NCBI GenBank assembly: GCA_009760855.2
Contig: WPIO01000212.1
Span: forward strand, 215,001 to 279,000
Reading direction: 5' to 3'
DNA from: Cristatella mucedo
Lineage: Eukaryota > Bryozoa > Phylactolaemata > Cristatellidae
DNA: 64,000 nt
The first letter of the stretch is position 1; each line of letters starts with the position of its first letter. The translations under genes and the position numbers were made by a program. This document shows positions 1 through 12,410 of the stretch, in pieces. The notes beneath the pieces are model-generated. The model had not been told where the DNA came from. It saw only the letters and a list, made by a program, of their open reading frames with translations, and did no database searches.

Positions 1-105
1 CACTTCAGAGAACTCGATCTCTTTCTAGGCACTTTACGCTCGCTGCAAGGGAAGCACGATCGAACGGTTAGCGGTAGCATGCTCGATTACAATGAGCATA
101 TCTCG
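1..105 (-). mobile_element. LINE-A (L2-like) 3' end, truncated by window edge
   Basis: The first 105 bases are the reverse complement of the LINE-A 3' untranslated end. The block cagagaactcgatctctttc, followed by aggcactttac, matches the same block at 21375, 41240 and 31255. Only 3' UTR is present. The (ATT)n tail would lie just outside the window. Confidence 0.75.
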
Positions 106-991
106 GCTATGGGGTGACGTAGCCCCGAGCTTCCGGCGAGAGAGCAGCAGCTTCCGTGGAGCGCTGCAGCTGCAGCCGCTGCGCCTGCAGCGGCTCTTCG
201 TCTGCAGCGCGCGCTCCAGCGTTCAGACGTGGCTGCTGAAGGTAGAGCCGATCGAACATCGAAAGAGTAGCTACACTTCTGGCTCGCGGCCACTTCGTGG
301 CGGCTCGGCCGCCGACTCAGTCCTCCCGTGGCTCGCGGCCACTGCCTGGACGCGCTAGGAGAGAGAGATGCTGAGCTGAGCTGAGCCACAAGCATAGAAC
401 AAGTTGCATCGCAATCTTCACGAACGACATGTACACATGTACAGTTTGCTGGAGATGTCATCTACCAGCCGCCTGCCTCCTTCGTCCGTAGACATCGATG
501 TCTACCGCAGTCGTGTGCCGACTGGCAACGTGCCACTCGGCAAGTGCACTAACGAGCTGTGCCAGCCTGTCCTCATACATGTTGATTACGATCAGTGCCG
601 CCTGCGAGGCTGCGTCCCGAAGACGTGTCTTGAAGCTACCAGCTACCTCGGCGCTACCTGTCCGGTGCGCTAGACAGCCCGTCGTGTCAGCATTCCGAGA
701 AGACAAAAAGGAAACCCACCAAATCCAGCAAAGCGGGCGACGACGGGGTTGTTGGCAGATGAGGGGGCTGCGTCCAGCTCAACCCGGTATCAAAGCAAAA
801 TGGCCAAGCGTGCCCCCACTGTCAAAAAACTCTGACGAGAGACCACACGCAAATACGCATTTTCTCACGATACAAAAAACAACACTGACTCTCCTTTGAG
901 CGTGCGTGACATCCACGTGAAGTACGAGAGGTTTCGTCCATGCGACATGCATAATACAAGTAGCAGCAGAGTCTGCGACACATAGTTCCTC
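106..991. other. No gene recognised
   Basis: GC-rich, CTGCAG-rich sequence with short overlapping open frames on both strands and no family-like motif. Confidence 0.5.
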
Positions 992-1013
992 TGTGTGTGT
1001 GTGTGTGTGTGTG

Positions 1014-1064
<51 letters not shown>

Positions 1065-1066
1065 GC
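992..1066. repeat. Compound microsatellite (GT)n(CT)n(AT)n
   Basis: Three dinucleotide blocks follow each other directly: GT, then CT, then AT. A tract with the same three components in a different order is at 63876..63974. Confidence 0.95.
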
Positions 1067-2067
1067 ATATATCTTTCCGCAACCAATATATACTACTTTG
1101 TAAGGTTGTGTTATGTTGCTGATTGAATTTTTGGTCAAAACTACCATCTTAAAACTATGCTAGCCAAGTTCGTCGGCAGCCAGTCATGAGGGCAATTCTA
1201 TTCCGGTCTCGATTTCAATGAATAGAACAGATGCGTTCATCAGCTGCTCGTCTTACAATTTGGCGTTTCGCAAACTTTTGATGTCACGTCATTATTTCGT
1301 AATGCTTATTATTTTCCACCATCTGCTCTTTTCACTTCTTTCAGTGGCGAACCGTGACGCTTGCTTTGGAGCATTTAGGCCTTTCGCCGCACGGCGCGGC
1401 GCGGCGTCGCCCGCTTCGTCGATCGTGAGATTCTGCGACGGTGGCCTTGGCCTTGACTCAAGCGTGCAGACAAGCACGAACACTATCGAGCAGCTGAGAC
1501 CGAAAACTTTAAGCGTCGAGATCAAGGCTATCGTGTACCTTGTTCACTTTGAGCAGATTGCCAAAAGTGTGCAAACGGCTGGGTGTAGTCTCGAGCTCTC
1601 GAAGTGGAGCCTGAGCCTTTGGTCGGGTACTTCCGGGGATCGTCGCCGATCTGATGCACTGGCTGCACTGTCGTGGATTCGCTGTGGCACTGTTGTGGAT
1701 TCGCTCTGCTCTAACAAGATTTGAGGGCTCATGCAAGACTCTGCTCGTATTTACTCATGGCTTGAGCTTTCGATGGCGCCAAGTGTGACCAGAATGTGAC
1801 AGATTATCGCACCATGTCCAAGTGGTTGCTAATAGAGAACAGCCACGAGGCAGCAGCAGCAGGGGAAGAATACTCCCTCCTGCCAATCAGGCTCATCGTA
1901 ACGGTACCTTCTTCTTCAGAAGACGGGAGACGCGTGCGTTGGGATGCAACAAAAGCGAATGAAACTAATTAAACTGTCTCAGCAGGTCTGTTCTTGAAAA
2001 AACCATAGGGATCTCTAAAAAAAGAGCGTGGTGTTAAAAAACTCATTAATGTCTCTAAACTAACGCA
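1067..2067. other. No gene recognised
   Basis: Open frames here overlap on both strands, up to 168 codons at 1218..1724, but show no domain motif or splice context that I can support. Confidence 0.45.
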
Positions 2068-2190
2068 GGATGGACACACAATCGGAACAGATTGTCTCAA
2101 TCGAATGGGAACACAGTCCGAACAGATTGTCACAATCGGAACACAATCGGATGGAAACACAATCGGAGCAGATTGTCCTCGCTGCTCGCT
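2068..2190. repeat. Imperfect tandem repeat around acaatcggaacagattgtc
   Basis: Four degenerate copies of a unit of about 20 to 30 bases containing acaatcgg and agcagattgtc follow one another. The unit has a partly palindromic core, with ca-aatcgg set against gattgt. No protein is evident. Confidence 0.7.
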
Positions 2191-2706
2191 GCCCGACGTT
2201 CCGTAATAATGAAAAGGATACATATTTTTATCGTGCCACGAGAGAATTTACCCTTTTTTCAGGCACTTTAAAGGTATAGTTGTCAGCATCATGTGGCGGT
2301 AAACCCCTTAGAGCTCGTCTCTACAAGGTTTGAGCATGCACTAAGCCCGTCTGACCTCGGACACAGAAAGAATCTCGACGACACGAGACCACAATTTAAC
2401 GAACGGGCGTAACTAAACAAGGGCCCGGTCTTTCGACGCATGGACGATACTCAATTTGCTGAGGCTGCCGATGCTTGATCCAGAACGAAGCTGCTGCTGC
2501 TGCTTCTGCTGCTAGATGCGGCGTCGCAGGTTCTCGTTCCATTACAGCACGCGTTCGATACGGCACCCATTGACTACCATGTCTGTCGTGCGTTCTCGCA
2601 AGAAGTTACAGCCCTCAAGTGCACTGAAATGTTTGGATGTGGTGCAGATCCTGACTCCGATCGGTACTGGCCTTCGTGGAAATGGGCCACTTACATTGCT
2701 ACTTGC
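2191..2706. other. No gene recognised
   Basis: Unique-looking sequence. It includes a short CTG-rich run near 2490..2513. Confidence 0.45.
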
Positions 2707-2886
2707 GCACGATCGTGCTGCCGGATGTGGATCGCACGATCATGCTGCCGGATGTGGATCGCACGATCATGCTGCCGGATGTGGATCGCACGATCATGCT
2801 GCCGGATGTGGATCGCACGATCATGCTGCCGGATGTGGATCGCACGATCATGCTGCCGGATGTGGATCGCACGATCATGCTGCCGG
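2707..2886. repeat. 27 bp minisatellite, 6.7 copies
   Basis: The unit starts gcacgatcatgctgccgg and is 27 bases long. It repeats with only one variant base (gatcgtg in the first copy). Because 27 is divisible by three, all three plus frames and one minus frame stay open across it. The long overlapping open frames between 2516 and 3281 therefore are not evidence of a gene. Confidence 0.95.
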
Positions 2887-4140
2887 CAGGGAACGATTCA
2901 GCGTTTTCTTCCGAATCCTCTCGTCGATCGACAAAATCGCAGGAGCCAGTGCCGTTGCAATTTTCGTACAGTCGCGCGTCTACGAATCGAAGGGAACCGT
3001 TCGCTTCGCTCGGTTTGCCTCCGACTTCCGTTTTGATCGGTGCGCCAGACAAGTCGCAGCCTAAGAGCCGGTCGTGCAAACCGCGCTTCTCGAAACAGCT
3101 CGGAGCACCGTTTACGTTATCCGCACATCCGGCCACCGCTGCTGCACGAATGGGCTACTCAAAAATCTCTTCTCATCCCAACCCTCCAAGCCAGCTCTCC
3201 TCCTCAACCAGGTGCTCCACCCCCTCATCCGTCACATCCGGATCCTCCCGATGGCTCGGCTCGGTCTTACTCGGTCCTTGACCTTCGGTGAACCGAGATT
3301 TTTCGGTCCAGCCGACTCGGAGCTGACCGCGGTTTATGCGGCACGCTTGGGTAGAGCAGCGGCGAGGGGCCAACTTTTATCAGGCCGCCGTGTTTGATGA
3401 AGATGGTAACCTTGACGACGATCGCCGGAGGCCGACGCTTCGCCAAAGCGGCAGCCGATTATCACCTGCCTCGACGTCAACACCAAGCGTTTATAACTCG
3501 TGAGCCGGCGCTTAACCTCGGCAGGCAGTGCGATATTATTTTAATCGCGCCAGTGCGTAACCGCACCCCATGCGCTTGAAAGCACTGCAGATCTTGGCGC
3601 CGTTTGCACCGACCATGTAATCGCGCGTTGCTCAGCGGAGCGGAAACGCTAGACAGCATTACAGTCTCAGACGCTCCGGAAGTGAGTGCAATAAATTCGT
3701 CTGACAGGACACTGCCTTAAAGACGCAATCGCCCTGTCTGCTGCTCGGCGTTGTGCTTGCAGCGAGCGCACATCTGCTCGCTTTGCACTCTGAACCCACG
3801 AACTAAACATGAAATGGCTCGACTGGACGCATCGAAGTTCAAAATAACGTGATTCTGACCCTGACTGCACCGCCAAGCCTACCCGCTCTCGGTGGCGGCA
3901 CTTCGTCCGCCACTACTGAGCCGCGGACCAGAATCGGGGCGCGCATCCAGGCATCGCAGCCGGTTCATCGCTCTCCGCTTGAGTAAATGCGTCGCGTTTC
4001 GACTGCGGACGTTTCGGACGTAATCGATGGCGCCATGCAACGCAGCCTGCTAGTCTTCGGTGGCGAGGTGCAGCTAGCGGAAGGAAGGATCTCTTCCGGT
4101 GAGCGAGCTCAACCGGTGAGTTACGAAGCGCACTCATATA
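2887..4140. other. No gene recognised
   Basis: Mixed-composition DNA with short overlapping frames on both strands. I see no conserved motif and no repeat copy. Confidence 0.45.
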
Positions 4141-4142
4141 TA

Positions 4143-4177
<35 letters not shown>
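4141..4177. repeat. (AT)n microsatellite
   Basis: Uninterrupted AT dinucleotides. Confidence 0.95.
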
Positions 4178-5104
4178 GATAGCGACCCATTTCTCTTAGG
4201 GTAATATACGAGTGACCTATTATTGTTTACTTTATTACAGAAAATGAAATATCAGCTTCCGAAAAAAATGATAATTTAAAAGTCGCTTACGATCTCAAGC
4301 ATTGTCATAACCTGAAAATTTTAGCACGCCAACGGTTCGCTGCCCTTCCTGTAATTAAGGCCGTCCTCGGCCAAGCTGATAAAAGAAGCTTAACGTAGCC
4401 ATCGTTATGTAAGTTTCAACGTTCGGCTCCGCCCAATAGCTCACGCTCAAAGGTACATAACAACTAAACTGAGTAGCGACGATCTAATGTTTCTGATGCC
4501 AAATGCATCGAAAGTGCTGTAGTGGCTCCAGAACTTGAACCCATCGCCAAAAAAACAGTGCGTTTAACGGTGCTGGCGCTTGCACAAGCGTAGCTGGTGA
4601 GGGTGCCCAACCCACCGCACGAGAATGGACTCGTTATCTTTAGGTCTGACGACGGGCCTACGCTGCTTCCTCATCGTTTTGCGCTCCGTCGGCGGCGGCG
4701 GCGTACCTGTGACGTACTGGTTGTGCGTCTACGAGTCAGCGGCCTCGATGCGAAGGTCGTACGTCACCGATTTTGCAGCCCGTCGGCAACGACTGGCGCC
4801 GCCGTTATGAGAGCTGCGTCGTCTAACGTGTGACCCCACCCGTGAGAGGCTACCGGATTCTCAAGCGCGGACAAAGAGGACGGTCTTAAAGAGCAGAGGC
4901 GAGAAGGTAAGATAACAGAGGAGAGAAATGGAAAATGAGAAACGGAGAGAAGGATTGAGGTGAAGGCAAGAGCGGACGAGGAGCACTGGAAGTAACAGGA
5001 AGTGCTGGACAAGTGCTGGACGGTCCGGTACCGCTGTACGGGAGGAAACCGTCTGATACGGAAAGGGACGGGTCCGGCGCTGGACGGAACGAGACAGTAA
5101 GCGA
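4178..5104. other. No gene recognised; purine-rich towards 3' end
   Basis: Ordinary sequence to about 4860, then increasingly GA-rich DNA leading into the next tract. Confidence 0.45.
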
Positions 5105-5192
5105 TAGGACAGAAGAGGACAGACAGAGCAAGAGAGAGAGAGACAGAGAGACAGAGACAGAGAGACAGAGAGACAGAGAGACAGAGAGAGAC

Positions 5193-5225
<33 letters not shown>

Positions 5226-5274
5226 CAGGGAGAGACAGGGAGAGACAGGGAGAGGAAGAAGCAGGAGAGGAGAG

Positions 5275-5318
<44 letters not shown>

Positions 5319-5560
5319 GCAGGAGAGGAGAGCAAGAGAGAGAGAGAGAGAGGAAGACGCAGGAGAGGAGAGCAAGAGAGAGCAGGGAGAGAGAGAGAGG
5401 AAGACGCAGGAGAGGAGAGCAAGAGAGAACAGGGAGAAGAGAGAGCAGGGAGGTGAGAAGCGGACAGGAGAGAAGAGCCGACGAGGGGAAGATGGCGGGA
5501 GGAGAGGAGAGAAGCGGAGCGAGACTGAGCGGCGCACAGCGAGGAGAGGAGAAGGAAATA
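5105..5560. repeat. GA-rich variable tract with embedded minisatellite
   Basis: Almost pure purine on the plus strand. GA runs alternate with gacagagaga blocks. From about 5245 a longer unit, gacgcaggagaggagagcaa plus a GA run, repeats four times. The Ser/Leu-rich minus-strand frames (4764..5709) and Arg/Glu-rich plus frames are repeat artefacts. Confidence 0.9.
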
Positions 5561-5819
5561 CGTGAGAGGAGAAAGTAGGTAGGGGGAGGAGAAAAAAGAG
5601 AGCAAGCACGTGATCCTGTCCTGATGGTGCCAAGTGTCCATGTGTCGGCGCGCAGAGAACTCACTAGGACAGATGGCAGTTTTGCCTGGAAGCCAATCCG
5701 CTGAGTCAACGACGAATTTGCATGAACGGGGTCGGTAGCAGCTGCTGAGATAGCTTAGGCAGCCATTACCGGCTTATCTGATAGCAGCGGCGGCGGCGTA
5801 GCCAGTGTGACAGAGCCTC

Positions 5820-6074
<255 letters not shown>

Positions 6075-7500
6075 AGCGCGCGCTTACGAGCGAGCAGAGC
6101 TAGCTTTAATGGCTCGCCGAGCGTGGGATACGGAGCGCGTTTAACAGTTAACCGTTGCGCAGCGATTCAGTCAACCGCGACGGTACGAGCTTACGGTTGT
6201 TTACTGCTACGAGGGAGTATTCTAGTCCAGCGCATTCACCTTCGGCTCTTGTACTTTTTCTCCTTCTTCCGGCGTTCTTCGGCGTTGCTGCGTCGAATTT
6301 GCCGCATTCGCAGTAGACGCCGGTCGTGGTGCTCGTGGCTCCGAAGGCAGCGAATGCCGTACGCCGCCACGAAAACGAGGAACGACGCGCGAGTGACGTC
6401 ACGAGAGTTTTTGCACTCCAGCCGACCGACACGCTCGTCGCACGCCCTGCTCTGCGTCTGCTGAGCGGCGACGTCTGAGAGAGCTCGCCACTTCCCGCTG
6501 CTTTGGGTTCACGTGTAACGGCTAGAGGCGACAAGCTCTTGAAATTGACTTCCGACATCGAGTGCCTACCCATTCTCGAGACGACCGACGACTTCGCAGA
6601 AGACTGTTAAGTATCGAAGCGCAAAGCTAGATTCGTTACTTTAATGCGAGTGCAGCGAGCAGACGATTAGCTTCAGCTACTCGTCGACACTTGCGACGCA
6701 AGTATGGACGCCAGTCACCAATCATCGCAGAAGAAGAAGAGTCGCCGTCGTTGGGCTACCGTGCTCGCTATCCCAGAGAGCTCTCTATCCTAGAGAGCTC
6801 TCAATCCGGCTGTGTTTATTCGGCAGATTCTTATTCTGTCAGCTTCCTTGTAAGAGGCTGCATTAAAGCTCAAATTCAGCGACGTAGCGGCTGCGTTGGC
6901 GGCGTTCCTATGCTTTCGAGACACGTAGTCTTTTTTCTGACTAGGCCAGCCGCCCACGAAGAACCTGAATAGGTCAGCTGCTGATTAAGCTTAACGCATT
7001 CAGATCGACGTTTGAATTATACTTTTAGTCTTCTCGAGCTTTGTCGTCTGACGGCTTCTACATCGCCCGCTGTCTAAATTGTAGCCTGACTTGTAATGGC
7101 CGACTCGGACTCAGCGCAAGCAAACTTTTAGCTTTTTCAGTTATGTAAACATTAATTCGTCAGCTATGTAAGTTCTTTGGAAGCAGCACATTCCAAGGCG
7201 TCTAATCACTGATGCGTTCTAATCACTCTCGCTCTAGTCGCTGTCCTGTGTGCTGCTCTGACAGCTCTTACTCGAAGGGGCAGCTCACTGGTGACAGCTA
7301 ATTAGCACGATCAGCCGCTATGTGCTATGCTCTCCCATAGCCAAGATTGAACGTCGAATTGCAAGAGCTTCACAGGACTATTCAATTAAAATGGCCACTA
7401 AAAGAGTAGCTACTGCCTACCACCTGCCTGCGTTCTCTGTAATACGACCCTCTGTTTTGCTACGAGTGGGCCCGTGGACTCACTTTAAATAAATAAATAA
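6075..7500. other. No gene recognised
   Basis: GC-moderate DNA with frames of up to 141 codons on opposite strands at 6123..6573, without recognisable motifs. A short direct repeat, agagagctctc, occurs near 6774..6803. An undetected exon is possible. Confidence 0.4.
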
Positions 7501-7674
7501 TAAATCCTAGCTGATTAAACAGCCTCCTTTTGTATAGCGACAGAAGAGCCTTTACGGCTATCACCACCGCTTGCAGTGGCGATAAAGAATCACCCGCCGC
7601 AGGAATCGAACCCACGACCTCGGGACCAAGGTCGTGAAAGCAACCGCCTTACCTGGTGTGCCATCACGGCTCAC
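7501..7674 (-). mobile_element. SINE-A copy
   Basis: Minus-strand copy of a tRNA-derived SINE. The head at the high-coordinate end reads gagccgtgatggcacac, followed by box-A-like aggtaaggcggtt and box-B-like gggttcgattcc. The body contains gtggtgatagccgtaaagg and the tail ends gctgtttaatcagcta. The box B region and body match the copies at 25955, 32121, 33541, 35140, 35641, 51261 and 59134. Confidence 0.88.
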
Positions 7675-7745
7675 TTTGTGAAAGTCATAGTAGAAATACA
7701 ATACTGTACAGAAATTCACACGTCTATTAATTCTTAGTACATTCC
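7675..7745. repeat. Dispersed short repeat, also at 18973..19036
   Basis: The stretch with aagtagaaat(a)caaact/gctgtac followed by cgtctattaat resembles 18990..19035 (aaagtagaaataaaacgctg, then tacataaat, then cgcctatta). It abuts SINE-A here but not at the second site, so it is probably an independent old repeat. Confidence 0.45.
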
Positions 7746-8763
<1,018 letters not shown>

Positions 8764-8921
8764 CGTCAAACAAAGGTATCAGAGAAAAAGTTATAAAAAA
8801 TATATTTCATTCATACAGTGCCCACGAAAACGGTATCTATATGCAGGCGCTTGACATTTATGCGACGGGGCACTGTCACGTACAGCGCTCCTGGGTCCTC
8901 GCATGCGAGTGCATAACCCTC

Positions 8922-8952
8922 GCCCGCCCGCCCGCCCGCCCGCCCGCCCGCC
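8922..8952. repeat. (CCCG)n tetranucleotide run
   Basis: Eight consecutive cccg-type units. The minus strand is GGGC-rich and could form a G-quadruplex. Confidence 0.9.
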
Positions 8953-10014
8953 AAATCAGGGCAAGCAATGCATGTTGGACATCCTTTGCAGTGCGCATTG
9001 TGCTCTGCACTAATCAGCTCCATTGCGTTTCACCTTTTTTCTTCGTATGTTTACGCGTGACCGAAGATTGGCCCGCTCGCATTAAAGCCACCCGAGGATA
9101 AGCCGATGCCAGCGTCAGCGATTCAGCTCATCCTAAAGAGGCTTAAGCAGCACCGAGGAGGAGTATCGCTCCTATCCGACTCTTTCTTATCCACCTTGCC
9201 GCGACAGTCGCTGACGTGAGCTGCGCTACTTTCTTTCGGCTTTAAGAAGTCGAGTATCGAGCCTAATTCATTTCAGTGGCTTTAGCGTGGGATGTAGCTT
9301 GGGCAATGACGGGAGAACAGTTCGCGAACCGTGCCACCTACTGATCAGCTGCTGATGAATTGCAATCGTTGAGCGATCCGTGCGAGTCGCTCGCTGTCTC
9401 CGCTGCTAAGAAACGGTCTGCACCTGCTCCCGAAGCTTGAGCTCGGCCTCGTTCTCGCCACGCTTCACAATGGACAGCACTTAGGCACTTACAATCAAGC
9501 GCCTACGTTGAAACTGCGTTGCCAGCTAATCCAGCCAGATCACGTCTGATAATAATTAATCGCGATTATGCGATTGTGCGATAATCCATGGATGAGTCCT
9601 TATACAAAGCAGCCATGAAATAGGCACGAGCTGGGATTCCAGACTCTGGGCGTTTGCTTTAAAGCCGGTTTGAGCTTTAGGCAACAGAGCCGTCAATGTA
9701 CGTCACGATCGCTGTTGAATGCCCATTGACGCTCCTAAACGTCCGCTGCTGTAAAATAGAATTTTATATTATGGATACGGACTTGGTACGAGCTCATATA
9801 CAAGCTCTCGTCATTGCTATCGTGTTTCTGCTACTGTCAGCATTGCCTGGCGTGCATTGGTGCAACGCCTACAAGTGCCTAGCGTTGATACAAGGTTCTG
9901 GCGTCGCCAGTAGTCGTCAGGGCGGCTGAGACTAGCACCGTTACGAGCGCTGGGTTTGCAGCCTAGATCGGACCAGACGTGGAAGCCGTACATCACGTCT
10001 GTAACAGCCTAGTG
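8953..10014. other. No gene recognised
   Basis: Mixed unique sequence. Short frames only, with no repeat-family match in the window. Confidence 0.45.
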
Positions 10015-11532
10015 CAGGGCTGGGCAAACGTTTTGACTCGCGGGCCACAGTAGTTTCTAAAATTTGACAGAGGAGCCGGGCCAGAATAAGAGAATGTTTT
10101 GTTTTTGTGGGCTAATATAAATTAAGTTTAAAAACCATTACATGTAAAGATTCGGCCTTTAGCAGGCATCAAAACACCATTGTGCTCAGTTTATTGTAAA
10201 CGTTGTTTTAAAAATTTATTAATTTAATAACGTAGTAATAAACTCCCATTCAGTTTCAGTGGAAACAGTGTTGTTGGTCTCTTTTTTTGCAAGTGCATAA
10301 ATGTCTGGCGTTGTATTTATTGTGGCAATTCTCAAGATAGATCCACGGTGTTGGTTAGTTAACTTGGATCTGTGACGGGCTTTGTTGATGTTCATGACGC
10401 TGGATGTCTGTTCACGCACATAGGTTGAGCCAAACAACGTCAGCATCTTCTGTGCCATCATCCTCCGGAGGTTTGAAAACGGGGCTTCGTTAAGTGATGC
10501 ATAAAAGTCGTTCAATTTAAGAGAGTTGAACTCCTCCTTCAATACAGAATCAGACTGAAGATCTATCAGTTCTAACTGCAGCTCCTGTGGTGCTGTTTCA
10601 GGGTCTTGTGACAGGGGACAGGACACTAGCTGAAGTGACTTTTCAATTTTTTCAAAGTCACAGAAACGACGGCAGAATTCTCGTGCATGTCGTCCTGTGA
10701 TTTGCTGCATTTCTGCGCGTTTCGGGTCGCCTCTTTCTGCATGGCTTGTGTGAGAAAATGAGTGAAAGATTTGTTTGAAATTTGTCTGGAGAAAAGAGTC
10801 AGCTTGGATTTGAAGGCCACAACATGTGTGTACATGTCATGCACAAATTTATCTTTCCCCTGCAGCTTGGTGTTCAGCTCATTCGTGTGCGAAAGTATGT
10901 CTGCAGCAAACGCAAAGCCACAAAGCCAGTTCTTGTCACTTAGCTCGGGAAATTCGTCGGATCTCCCCGTTAACTCCAAAAATGTCGTGATCTCCTCTTT
11001 CAGCTCCCACGCTCTTTGAAAGACTTTGCCCACACTTAGCCAGCGCACACGAGAGCGGTAAAGTAATTCCTGTTGATCTGCATCGGTTTCTTCCAGGAAC
11101 GCAATAAACTGACGATGCTGAAGTCCCCTTGCTCGTATAAAGTTAACAAGTTTTACGACTGGATTCACGACATGATCTAGAGCAATATAGACTTACACAG
11201 AACTTCCTGATGAATGATGCAGTGAAGTAAAATAACATTCTGATCAGAATATTCTTCTTTTACTTTTTCCTGCAGTCTTTTTAGCACCACAACGTTTTTC
11301 CCTGTTAAATTTGGCGATCCATGCGTGGTGACATTGGCAAGTTTACTTGTTTCAATGTTTTCGGGGTGCGCCATCTGCTGGGTAAAGATGGGAATTACAG
11401 CTAGGTAAAATGATTGAGGCGTCTTTATAATAAAATTTAATTTAATAATATAACGTGGACGAGTTCGGCGGGCCGGATTGAAAAGCACAGTGGGCCGTAT
11501 ATGGCCCACGGGTGGTAGTTTGCCCATGTCCG
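10015..11532 (-). mobile_element. Decayed hAT-superfamily DNA transposon
   Basis: The left end starts cagggctgggcaaacg, followed by tgactcgcgggccaca, a typical hAT terminal layout. The right end contains gtttgccca, the complement of the left tgggcaaac, just inside about 11532, and both ends carry subterminal gggcc blocks. The interior encodes a minus-strand hAT transposase relic. The inner terminal inverted repeat is clear but the outermost six bases of the right end have diverged, and I find no clean 8 bp target duplication. At about 1.5 kb it lacks the room for a full transposase, so it is a deletion derivative. Confidence 0.85.
10219..11391 (-). pseudogene. hAT transposase relic, GTF2IRD2/EPM2AIP1-like
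   Basis: The reading frame is broken into three pieces. The first (about 11391..11177) contains TTHGSPNLTGKN and CIIHQEVLC, typical of the catalytic core of this hAT group. A frameshift near 11175 leads into 11168..10714 with VNFIRARGLQHRQF and RVRWLSVGKV, the core region just after the first aspartates. A second frameshift near 10712 leads into the C-terminal part, ending at 10219 with a dimerisation-type segment, LTNQHRGSILRIAT. The usual CEQTFS motif reads REQTSS. The N-terminal BED-type finger and first third are missing. Family membership is from motif recognition. Function is lost. Confidence 0.85.
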
Positions 11533-11898
11533 GCCCGTGTTTGCCTCAAAAAGAGTTAAAGGCGTTGCGAAGAAATCGCAGGTCGCACTATGACTAGCAA
11601 CACACGTGTCACAAGAAGGTATTTCTTTGTCGATACGACTCAGATACGACTCATCTGATAACCCTAGACAGTAGTTTCTTGGTGTGGAGCTTAACATTCA
11701 CCTTGAGGACTTGAATCAAAATTCGCTTCAAGAGGTGTCGCATGGCTATTGATTTATTTTCAATGTTCACACAGCTGAATTTTCTGACTTGCTGAGTACA
11801 TTCTCACACGGATGTCAACTTACTGAAAGCAATTCGGGGGCTGGGTACCTGAGATCTAACGTAGGTAATTTTCTTATTTAAATTATGAGACGAACCAT
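11533..11898. other. No gene recognised
   Basis: Flank of the hAT element, with no further structure seen. Confidence 0.5.
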
Positions 11899-12004
11899 CA
11901 GCCGAATGTTTCTGGCTGTGGCAGGACGTTTTCGGTGTTGGCCGAATGTTTCCGGTGTTGGCCGGATATTCCCGTGTTGGCCGGATGTTTCCGGTGGTAT
12001 GGCC
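11899..12004. repeat. Degenerate about 20 bp tandem repeat
   Basis: Units of the type gttggccgaatgtttccggt recur about five times with drift (ccggatattcccgt, ccggatgtttccgg). Confidence 0.75.
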
Positions 12005-12109
12005 GCATTTGGTTCACCGAGCGCAGCTCGCGTTTTCCGACCGCTACGAGATTCTCTATCACCGACTGACTAACATGCTTTGTTTCCAGAATATTCAGCG
12101 AATGCAGAA

Positions 12110-12111
12110 AG

Positions 12112-12142
<31 letters not shown>

Positions 12143-12410
12143 AGTGAATATATATATATATTCACTGAGACACATATATATATTCACTAACGTATATATA
12201 TCTTAGTGCTCTACACAGTTGAAAGAAAGGTATATATATATATATATATCTCAGTGAATATATATATATATATATATATATTCACTGAGATACATATATA
12301 TATTCACTAACGTATATATATCTTAGTGCTCTACGCAGTTGAAAGAAAGGTATATATATATATATATATCTGTGTATAGTAGAAAGATATATATATATAT
12401 CTCTTAGCGC
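12110..12410. repeat. AT-palindrome tandem array, period about 110-120 bp
   Basis: A unit made of an AT run, a palindrome, ttcactaacg, an AT run, cttagtgctctac and gttgaaagaaagg is present twice (to 12230 and to 12350), with a diverged third partial copy. The palindromes at 12139..12170 and 12249..12290 have the arm tctcagtgaata and differ only in the length of the central AT run. Confidence 0.92.

Noticed and set aside
2516-3281. Three overlapping plus frames and one minus frame
   Set aside because: A 27-base array keeps all frames open. None shows homologous-looking sequence outside the array.
4764-5709. Three overlapping minus-strand frames of 251 to 289 codons
   Set aside because: All three frames are open at once because of the GA/CT composition.
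6123-6573. Frames of 113 and 141 codons on opposite strands
   Set aside because: Arg/Ser-rich, no motif and both strands open.
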